Shown: piece by piece, positions 35,437-45,700 of the stretch
How positions within the stretch are numbered: position 1 is the stretch's first letter
Layout of the letters: each line of letters begins with the position of its first letter
Assembly: GCF_026212465.1 (NCBI RefSeq)
Contig: NC_080059.1
Span: 13,479,472 to 13,543,471, forward strand
DNA length: 64,000 bases
Source: Amaranthus tricolor
Taxonomy: Eukaryota; Streptophyta; Magnoliopsida; Caryophyllales; Amaranthaceae
Direction: 5' to 3'
Notes under the pieces: generated by a model
What the model saw: only the letters and a program-made list of their open reading frames with translations
Told to the model about the DNA's origin: nothing
Databases searched by the model: none
Translations under genes and position numbers: made by a program

Positions 35437-35716
35437 TGTCGATAATAAACCAATTAGTGTTTGATCCGCTGAAATAAATCTATATATTTTTTATTTTTAA
35501 ATAAACTCACCTATTAGATATATTTGTTTAAAATAAACACACAATATCCATCTTCAAAGCTTCTTTGTGATCACGCAATTAGGAATAAATAATATTTGAG
35601 TTTATTTTTAACAATTATACCAAATATGTGAATTTATTTAAAATTAATCATTAGGTGGGTTTGTTTCAATGGATCGAGCAAAAATTAATGCATTTTAGAT
35701 AAATTACCCTTTTCGA
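35437..35716. mobile_element. Fold-back MITE (~280 bp)
   Basis: The left arm AAGGGAAACTGTCGATAATA.. is mirrored by ..TAGATAAATTACCCTTTTCG on the right. Within the arms, TGTTTGATCCGCTGAAATAAA pairs with TTTGTTTCAATGGATCGAGCA. The element consists largely of two inverted arms. Edges are approximate and no exact target duplication was found. Confidence 0.5.
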
Positions 35717-35863
35717 TTTTATGATTGAAGACTATAATTAGAAATTAATTACTTATTCTCAAATACAAACTTAATTTGAAAAATTGATTTTTAAATTATG
35801 GGATATTCTACATGGTAGTAACGAACTTTTCAAAAGGCCAGTTGTACCAAATCTTAAAAAAAA

Positions 35864-36070
35864 ATTCCACACAATAGCATTGTACTTTTGGAATTTAAGA
35901 TGTCGTAACATTAATGCCCTAAAAGCGTTAGATCATACGTTAAGTTATGAAATTTCGTTTTTACCCTTGTATTCTTTCCTTAGAATAAGAATACAGTAAT
36001 ATTTTTTTCTTAAAATTCCACAAAATAGCATTGTACTTTTGGAATTTAAGTTGCCGTAACATTAATGCCC
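35864..36070. repeat. 55-bp direct duplication
   Basis: ATTCCACACAATAGCATTGT.. to ..AACATTAATGCCC at 35864-35919 is repeated with few changes at 36015-36070, a spacing of 151 bp. Just left of it, a GGGATATTCTACATGGTAGT-type text looks like a MULE terminal repeat, so this may be a fragment of another small DNA element. No coding content. Confidence 0.6.
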
Positions 36071-36569
36071 AAAAAATAAGGGTATTAGTTGGGGGTCTCT
36101 CGATTGCGCGTATCTCTCTTTACTCCCTCCTTGGGAGAACGAGTATGATTTGTCCGCATCTTTCAGGAAAAAAATAAGGGTATTATTAAACATCGCCACT
36201 CTTTTCATTTTATCGCCACCCCCAATGAAATTACCAATTCGCCCATGGACTTTAAAAAATTACGAATTTGCCACTGGACTTGAAACTTGCTTAACAAAGT
36301 AAATCGCACTTAATAACACTATTATCACTTTAATCCCGAAATCGCGACCCTATATATATTGAATTTTCAGACGTGCCCTTGTATGATATACGAATTCAAA
36401 CACGGTACTATCTCTCTAAAAACGTTTTTTGATTTTAAACAAGCTGTTAGTTGGAATCGATTATCTATGGCTAACTAAAGCGACTATGAATCGGATGCGG
36501 TACGTACTTTAATCGATTTGAACCGGTGTGTTTTTTTTAAAAAAAAAAGTCGCAAAAACTGGGCGAGTA

Positions 36570-36668
36570 GACCATGGTTCAGTCGCATGTTTTGTTCGAC
36601 TGAACCATGGTCCAGTCGCACGTTTTGTGCAACTGAACCGTGGTCCTCTCGCGGTTTTTGTGCGACTT
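36570..36668. repeat. Subterminal palindromes of MULE-2 (left side)
   Basis: GACCATGGTTCAGTCG is followed 11 bp later by its inverse CGACTGAACCATGGTC (36570-36612). Then come CAGTCGCACGTTTTGTGC and a further GAACCGTGGTC copy. Matching GGTTCAGTCGCA segments lie near the right end (about 41800-41865). The motif density and symmetric placement suggest transposase-binding or hairpin-forming sequence. Confidence 0.65.
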
Positions 36669-36737
36669 TTCTTTTTTATTATTTTTTATTTTTTTTATTT
36701 ATTTACATTATTATTTAAATTATTATACGTCTTAGTA

Positions 36738-36738
36738 A

Positions 36739-36774
<36 letters not shown>

Positions 36775-36821
36775 ATTATTAATATAATATTATTATTAAT
36801 AATATTAATTGTATTTTTTTA

Positions 36822-36901
<80 letters not shown>

Positions 36902-36932
36902 TTTAGTATTATTATTATTATTATTATTAATT

Positions 36933-36967
<35 letters not shown>

Positions 36968-36995
36968 CATTATTACTATTATTATTAATGTAAGT
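36738..36995. repeat. (TTA)n microsatellite
   Basis: Long nearly pure TTA/ATT repeat with few interruptions (ATTTTTAG, AATTTTTG). The frames through it (poly-Leu, poly-Asn, poly-Ile) are artefacts of the repeat. Confidence 0.9.
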
Positions 36996-37285
36996 AATTT
37001 ATATTATTAACATTACTATTATTTTGTTATTATTTATTTCAATAATTTATAATTATATGTTATTATTATTATTTTATTATTATTTAATATTAATCTGTTT
37101 TATTATTATTACAATTATTATATTATATTTTTTGTATTGTTATTATTTTAATATTAATTATTTAAGTAAATTGTTAAAGTAATTTATAATTTTTATTTAT
37201 TATTGAATGTTTTTATTATTAATATTTTTATGTATAATTTTTTAATGACCTAATGTATGGTTTGTTTCATATTTCAAATTTGCAG

Positions 37286-39835
37286 GACTTTGAAAACTTA
37301 GGAGACAACGTAAATTACTTCGGTAGCTTTGTTACAAATAGAGAATTTGATTCCTTAGATGAATTACATATAGTTGGGTCGATGCGATGGCAATAACAAT
37401 TGGTTTTCAATTTACACGTGCTTAAAAAAAAGAAGGACGTTCTAGAGTTGGTGTGTATTTAAGATTTCACCGCTATGGTAATATTAGGGGTGATTTACAT
37501 AATCTAAATAATACTGCCCGACCTGGTTCTAAAAGTTGCGGGTGCAAATTTTTGATTGTAGCAAGTAGTCGTAAACCAGGAGAAAGACCTTGGACGGTAA
37601 GGGTGTCTCCTAGTGAAAAGGAAGACATAACCACCCATTCTTAGTGCACAAAGATGGTCATGTAAGGGCAAATAGGATCAATGTAGGACTCCCCTTCAAC
37701 ACTGTCTTTATATGGCCACAGAACTTAATTATGTGGTTTGGACAGACTTGGATAATGAAGGGGGATTGAGCAGATTATTAGTTGCAAATTCTACCTCTAT
37801 CCAAATGATACGTACGTGGCCGTATGTTGTGTTGATGGATACAACGTACAAAACAAACAAACAAAAGTGGCCACTATGTGAAGTGATCGAAATGACGCCA
37901 ACCAATCACAACTTCTTGGTTACGTTCTGTTTGATGCGGGATGAGGCGGCTTGTGTCGTATTCGGGGGTGTTGTAGGGATTGAGAGATATTTTCGGCACA
38001 GCTCAGACGCCTAGCGTCATTGTAACCGATCGAGACGAGGGTTTATCTGCAGCTATTCGTGACGTCTTCCCAGGTAAAAAGGTTTTAATGATTAATTATT
38101 GTCATTCTATATATTGAATTTGTCTTAATTACGTTCAATGTTGTGTTTAATGTAGATGTGCGGCATTTGTTATGCATTTGGCATATTGCAAACGACGTTG
38201 AGAACATGGTGGACAAGTTGTGTGGCGGGAAAAGAAATCAACAAGGGCAAGTATTCAGGAAAAGTAGATGGAACCCCTTGGTTGAAATTTCTACAATCGA
38301 CGAATTTGAAGAGAGATGGCAAGCGATCGTAAATACCTGGTCGTTTGGGAACAAAAAGGTCGTTTGGTATTTGGCTGGAACATGGATTCTACTTAGATAG
38401 AAATTTGTGCGTGCGTGGACCAATGAATGTTTACACATGGGTAACCAGACTACCAGCAGAGTTGAAAGCCAACACTCGTCTTTCAAGTATTATTTTGGTA
38501 GCAGTAATAGCTCATTTGATACCCTTTTCAAAAGGGCACACGCACAGATTACAAACCAGCAAGCCAGGATCCAACATTTCTTCAGACCTTTATATCGCCA
38601 CGTATCTATTTATGCCTTGGAGCAGTTGCGGCTTCAGCATAACCGTATGTTAGATTTGGGTGATTATGTACTTAATTAATGCGGTTTTGTAGTTCAATGC
38701 ACCCATGGATTGTCGTGTGCTTGTTATTTATATATGTCCATCGGTTCACAAGGTGCATTGTATTTGGATGACATTCATCCATGCTGGAGTACTTTGACGT
38801 ACACAGAGGTAGGAGATGACATATACCTGAGCTTGTCTCAGGTACTTGAGTATGAAATACACCCTGATGGAGCCGATATACCTGAGCCTTACACGAGTCC
38901 ACCTAGAAAGGGAAGACCAACCACAAGCAAAACCCTCAGAAGAAATAAAAGCGCATTTGAATATAGCAGATCATCTTCTCGAGGTCGAGGGTCTAGATCA
39001 TCATCCCACGGGAGATCTAGTGGTCGAGAAACGTAATCCTCAGTTGGAATTAAGTTTAGTTTCAGCTTATACGGTACATGACTTTCCTTTCCGTTATTTA
39101 AATTAGTTTGTTACAGCTTAATCTTACTAACTTTATTTTCAATAATTGCAGATGAACCAGGAGGTCGTGATTTTTCACAGTTTCCATGGCCTAATCACAT
39201 CCCGTACATTCTTCCTCCTTACTTGTTTGATTGGATTGATGTGTTAGGTAATCTTAACTGTGGATTTAGAGCTATTGCCGCCACAGAGTTGGGAGGCGAG
39301 GAGGCATGGCCTCTTCTAAGACGTGCTATGTGTATGGAAATGTAAATGAATAGAGAACAATACCTAAGTTTTTATCTATCGCAGGAGTTGTTAGACGATG
39401 CTATATTCAAAATTGGTTCACACGGCAATGGACCTGCTTCTTATATTCACTGGATAGATGCACCGATGGCATTGTACTCTGCAGCAACGTTTCTTAACAT
39501 TAGCATTGCTTATTATGGTTCTGTTGATTGTAATCCGCAATACAACTGTTTGGTTCTTCCGTTAAGGAAAGCACCAGGCGTGCATGGTGTAAATAAAGTT
39601 ATACATATATGTTGAGTGAATGGAAATCATTTTGTTTAACTATTAATGAACGACGATTCATCCCCACTGCCGCCAGTCCATCAACGTTGGAGAGAAGCAG
39701 TTGACAATTTTTCCAAACATATAGAAACACATTTTAGGCGTAGGATTATGCTTTGGAATAAACTATGTGGGCTACAACCACCACAACATAATAATACCGC
39801 TAAAGATGCTGTAAATTTAGATAGTCTATAGTGTA
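37286..39835 (+). pseudogene. MULE transposase (FAR1-like DBD, MULE, SWIM) followed by OTU protease-like domain, broken
   Basis: In + strand order: a FAR1-type N-domain (MAITIGFQFTRA, stop, then VGVYLRFHRYGNIRGD, 37380-37490); an HNHPF-like end (~37630); the MULE core with the first catalytic Asp in YVVLMDTTYKTNKQKWPL (37826-37880); the second in VIVTDRDEGLSAAIRD after a frameshift (~38015-38060); an intron (GTAAAAAGG..TGTAG, about 38075-38155); and DVRHLLCIWHIANDVENM (38157 on). An in-frame TAG at 38398-38400 interrupts FVRAWTNECLHMGN, and the text continues through SQHSSFKYYF. A SWIM-type finger follows (CTHGLSCACYL, ~38697-38730), then a GRP-basic linker (38905-39035). After another intron, from about 39152, comes an OTU-like domain: GNLNCGFRAIA with the Cys codon at 39259-39261 and NHFV with the His at 39628-39630. 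The usual GDGNC motif is GNLNC. Three in-frame stops occur in the OTU part. Confidence 0.8.
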
Positions 39836-39852
39836 AGGTGATGTGTAAATCA

Positions 39853-40796
39853 TTATTCACCGCACCCTAGTTGCCGATACATGTCGGCCAGGGTCACCGC
39901 ACCCCAGGCGATCTTAACTTGATCGACGTTCACTGCTAGTATCGGGTGAGGTCGCATGCCAGTTCTGGTCTTATCCGCCAGCAGGGTAGAGCCGACAATA
40001 GCCATGTAGTAGGCTGTCGACTGGATATCCATAGCCTGGGACCAGTGACACAACTGCATCACTTCAGCAACATTGACGCAGCCGCTGGTGAATACCCCTC
40101 TCCGCCTTAGCTCGGACATGGGCTCCCCAAATAGATTGGTAATACCGACCTGCCACTCCCCCTCCAAAAAGGCTCAGCCGGTGGAGAACCTTCAATACCA
40201 ATGCTCAATATACGTTGCACGTCGTGCAACATAATCGTCATCTCTCCCCATTGGATGTGGAAAGTGTTCGTATCTGACTGCCACCTCTCCACGAAGGCCG
40301 ATATCAAAGCACAGTCGATGTGCTGGTGCATAACGTACGGTAGACGGCCAAGGGAAGTAGCAGGTAGAACATCGTACAACGCATCGGTCATATCCCTCAG
40401 TCCCATGATCGCCTCCAACGGCCTCTTCTTACAACGGCATTCCAAAACCGGAGGCGTACGCTCAGAGCCGTCAAAAATAATTTTAGCAATGTGCCCGCCA
40501 TAGTTGGGTATCAGGCGCGTATCTGTGGACCCCTCGAGCTGGGGCGATGTGACTAACCAGTCCGTGCCAGCGGACTGTGAGCGCCTGCTCCTCCGTGGCG
40601 GCTCATTCTCGACGAGACTACGTCCGGCGCGCTCAGATGCGCCCGAAGAACTAGGGCCGGTACGTGCGAATCTCCCGTCGGACCCCCAGACAACAGTCCA
40701 GTCCACTGGGCGAACAACATCAGCATCATCATCATCACTAGAAAACCCCCAACTACTCTGGAGGCTGCTAGCCTGGTCATCACCGTTGGGCCTCAC
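39853..40796 (-). pseudogene. Plant mobile domain (PMD) protein carried by MULE-2, frameshifted and truncated
   Basis: From ATG 40796 a Ser/Arg/Asp-rich N-terminus of about 100 residues leads into the PMD core (aminotransferase-like plant mobile domain of the MAIN/MAIL1 type): ALISAFVERWQSDTNTFHI, then MTIMLHDVQRILSIGIEG. Near 40168 a frameshift next to a run of T moves the match into the frame that continues GEWQVGITNLFGEPMSELRR.. to ..LADMYRQLGCGE and a stop at 39853. The domain normally continues beyond this LADMYRxLG segment, so the 3' end is missing. Base composition is clearly more GC-rich than the surrounding DNA. PMD proteins act in transcriptional and silencing control in Arabidopsis, and PMD domains are known in transposons including MULEs, so this is most likely an element-borne accessory gene. 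Confidence 0.8.
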
Positions 40797-41369
40797 TGTG
40801 TCTGGCAGCCTCTTCCTGCCTAGCCCTCCTAGCAGAACTCGTTACCCCCCTCTCAAGAAGGTCCCCTCAGCGCAGGGTAGACCTAGAACTATTACCGCTC
40901 AACAAGTGTCTAAAAAAACCATTTCTTTTTCTTTGATTACCAGCCATTTACTACAATTTTTGATAATTTAATTAACTATTATTAATAAATAAACATAATC
41001 AAACGTTACGTTAAATTAACCACATGAACAAAAGACAATAATTGATTAGCAACAACAATATTTAACTAATCATTATCAACAAAAATAATGTTACAACATA
41101 TTTATTATTATTATCATTAATATTATTATAATTAATTTTCTACATTGACAATAATCATAATAATAATAATAATATTAACAAAAATAATAACATTAATAAT
41201 AATCATAACAATAATAACACAAACAATAATAATAATCATAACACTAATAACAAAAACAATATTTAAAAATAAAATTAAAGGAAAATTTACTAACAATAAC
41301 AGTAACAACAACAACAACAACAACATCACCAACAAAAATAATAAAAATAATATTCAAAAGAATATATAA

Positions 41370-41756
<387 letters not shown>

Positions 41757-42485
41757 TTCATAAACAACGGGAAAAAAAATAATAGGGAGACGCCGGAAAA
41801 CCGCGAGCCAACCGCGGTTCAGTCGCATGAAAACCGTGGCTGGATCGCGGTTCAGTCGCACAATAGCACATGCGAATCCCCCTTTTTTAAAAAAAAAATT
41901 TAAAAATTTAAAATAATACAATTCGAAAAAAATTACCTCGATTAATTGTTTGCGGATATAATTTCTTAGTTTTTGCTCCAAAAAATTTATGTTGTAATTT
42001 TGTTTTTTGAGTGTGATAAAAGAGTTGTTTAGTGAGATTGGAATATATATAGGAAATTTTAAGTCCAGTGGCAAAATCGAAAGTCCAGGAGCAAATTCGT
42101 AATTTCATTAGGGTTGGGGGGTGGCGATAAAATAAATAGGGTGGCGATGTATAAGGATTGGGAAAAATAAACCAACCTCCCGAACCCATAATTTTACCTA
42201 TAATTTTAAAATCAAATATTTAAAACGAAATATCCTAATTGATTATATCAGATACCATTTATTCCCAATCGAATATTACTTATTTAGACCATTTTTCAAT
42301 GTGACAATTTCAAACAAGAAGTTTATTACTTATTTAATGGGCCACTTGTAAAATACATTTCTCAATGAGATCGTCTCATAGAATTTAGTTTTTGATTGAA
42401 TATTTAATGCGTAATTGTCATCCAGCAATTGCCAAACACATTTTTTTTCATTCGAACCCCCACCACCCCGCTTTCTCTCTTCCTT

Positions 42486-42493
42486 TATAAATA
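42486..42493 (+). promoter_or_regulatory. TATA box of the ITPK gene
   Basis: TATAAATA lies 221 bp upstream of the ITPK start codon, preceded by a CT-rich stretch (CTTTCTCTTCCTT), a common plant core-promoter context. Transcription would start near 42515-42525 and give a ~190-nt leader. The right end of MULE-2 is only ~325 bp upstream, so the element borders this promoter. Confidence 0.5.
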
Positions 42494-42706
42494 AACCCTC
42501 CATTTCCGTCATACCCCCTTCTTGTATCGTTTCCCATCTTTGGCATCTCTCATTATTCATCTTTTTTCCAGAAAATTCACAACATCCCACCATTTATTTT
42601 ATGTATTTGTTAAAAATCTTGCAAAAAAACTGTTAATTAATGCCCATCTTGTCACGTTGAAATCCATCTTTTTCAATTAAAACTTTAACAACGTTTTAAT
42701 ATTGTC

Positions 42707-45700
42707 ATGATGCTGGTTGAGGATATGAGAATGATGGTATTAATGGAGGACAAAAGAGAATTAAAAATGGAGGAAAGAAAACAGGAAAAACAGGAAAAAG
42801 AAAAAGAAAAAGAGGAGGAAAACAAGACAAAGGCGCTGATGTTTAAAGGGTTTTCAGAACCTTCAAAACTCGTTGTTGGATATGCTCTTACATCAAAGAA
42901 AACCAAGAGTTTTTTACAACCCAAGCTTGAGGTTCTCGCTAGGTATTTTAAAATTACGAATTTCTATCGTCATTTAAATCAATTAAATTGATTAATTAAC
43001 CCCATGAAAATATTTTTTCTTTAATTTATGGTTAAATTTCTGATTGATTAATGCGTGCATGTCTAATGAGATCCGATTTTGTTGGTTTTGGTTTTAATCT
43101 CTGTTTTTCAATTTCGGGACGTATTTTCCAATCAATTATGAGTATATTCACCTCAGGAAATATACATGATTTTTAAGATCATATTTATCAGTTGCTAGGA
43201 TACATAATGTCGTTTTCAGTCAGAAAGTTACTGTAGTTTTTTTCCTTTATGGTGGGTGGTAGGTGAAAAATGTAGTTTCGGTTGTGATTTTAGCAACGCA
43301 GGATCATGTAACAGTCATGGCAATGCTCAAATGTCGTTACATGACTCTCATCTTTGCGGGTTTTTGAGTGTCGAGTGTATTACATAATGGAATTAAGTGG
43401 CTTCTTGGGGTTTGAGGGTCGGGTCTCGGGTGTATTACACAATAGGGGAGGATGAGGATCTGACTATGTTTAACATGTTTAACTGCGAAAAAATTTAGTG
43501 TCTTATATTAAATTACATATTGTTAAATGTTTATAGATGAAAAGTTATTAGAAAAAGAATCAATTTGTTAAATTATACAGGATTTTCAAAGAATTTAACA
43601 ATTTTTGCTCCACCCCGTTGACAATGGTATTAGGTGGCCTTTATGGAGTTTTGGGTTGGATTCCTGTCATAGCAAAGAGGTTTGTTTAAGATTGAACCTT
43701 TAATGGTAAAAATGATATTTTTATCTATTTTTCTGCTTGCTAAAGATCACAAGTGAATATTCAGCAGGCAACCTGTACAATTGGTATTTATTTATTAATA
43801 TCATGAGAAAGGCTATTAATCACATATGGGTAATTAATATTGTGTCAATGCAATCTGGATGGAAGCTGATTAAACAATGATATTTTTTTTAAATAAAAAA
43901 TTAGGATGGGGAAAATTAATTAATACTTATGGTGTGCCTGGATTGCTTTTATTCTATTTGATTTAAGTACATAATTGAAGATTATGGAAAGCAAACTGGA
44001 TTCTTAAAGGATTCTGGATTTGGAATCAAACTATTCTAATTCTTTTTACATATTCCTTGTGTTTCCTTGTTTGTAATAAGAAAACTAATTAGTTTCTTGA
44101 TTGTTTTTGATTTAATAATGGACAAAAGCTTGAGATTCTCCTGATTCAATACTCTTAAAGAAAAATTATTTTGTATGGATTTGCACCAAATTTTTGGCAA
44201 GTGATAATGTTCAATTGAAGTGACATCTTTATGCAAGATAATCAAAAAGACAAATTGTATTTTTTGTATTGATTGAAGTGATCATTTGTTCTCTTTGAGT
44301 TTGCTACTAGATTGTCTGAATGACATTATTAGAGAGAAAAAAAAATTATGGATTAAATTTAAAGAAAATGGTGGAGCTATTCCAAAAAATGAAATGTAGC
44401 AAATTAAGCAGGACGTACAAAAATAGTAATTGTAGCAAACTTTGATGGAGGACTAGTGAGTAAACAAAAGCCTTTCTAAGGTTTTTATATCTTTGTATAG
44501 GTTTGGGCCCTCATTACCAAATATGTAGGAAGATACTCTAATAATTTGTTGACAATCTTGACATGCTATGCTTTTATTTATGCACCACTTGTTTGTTATC
44601 TGTAAATGCTATAGTAGCTTGGTGGAGCTTGGGGATTTAACCCTTTAGTTTCCCATTTTTGTTCTTATTCATGGTACATGTCATTTCAATAGTCTTCTAC
44701 TCTTAGGTGGCCTGATAGGTTATACAATAATTTTGTTCCTTTCATTGAATGTAGAAATTAGATCCTTTTCTTTTGGAAACATGTAGATGATCATAAAGTT
44801 GCTACTACTATACTAGTATACTTTATACACGATTAAGAAATGTTTTTATTATATATGGGTGTGTATATATAATTAAGTGACATGTACTATGGGCAAAATT
44901 GTCGTTTTTTGACGAGTTTCTTTCATGACTCTACCTAAATATCTGGGGTAGTTGTGTCTACGTTAAATCAGTTCGTACGCAGATTTTTTAATATACCTTT
45001 TGGATCACATGTGGAGTGAGAATGAGTTTGCTTTTGACATTGCCAAAGGTTCCACTGTTAATTTTGAATCATCATCTGGTGTCTGAAAACGAGTTGTATT
45101 TATATCTTTTATAAGTTCCATCCTGCCTGAATTGTAGCATACCACTATGACTTGTCCTTTTAACATTAATAATAATATTAATGGTCTTTTTATGCCTAAA
45201 TTATTTTCAACACATAATTTGTTATTTTCCATTTGATATATGCAGGATGAAGGGAATAACATTTGTTGCTATTGATATAGACAAACCTTTATCTGAACAA
45301 GGTCCATTTGACGTTGTATTGCACAAGGTAATTGATCTCTATCTTGATTTATTCTTTTTACTTTCTGAATTGCATATATCCAACTATTAATTTATGCGAA
45401 TGTTGATTGATCTATTTTCCTCAAGTACATAGTGTAAAAACAAGGCCGCATCGCTTCGTGTCATTCTCGTGTAAAGGTTTTCAAAATAAACGAACCAATA
45501 TTCCCTGTGTTGTAAAGGTGCAAAAAAAATCGCGTATTAGGCTGTATCAAGGGATATCTTATGGTTTTGACCAATATTTAGGCGTTAAGATAACTGCATC
45601 ACTTTCATTACCGCATTATCGTTTTGTTATCGAGATCGCGGCCGTTACCGCATCTTTACACTATGCTCAAGTACCTGAAAATTTGGGTCATCTTTGTTTT

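Noticed and set aside
36738..37010. Poly-Leu, poly-Asn and poly-Ile frames on both strands
   Set aside because: They are translations of the (TTA)n microsatellite, with no codon variation expected of a gene.
40201..40971. Plus-strand frames opposite the PMD gene
   Set aside because: Antisense shadows of a GC-rich coding stretch; the PMD match is on the minus strand.
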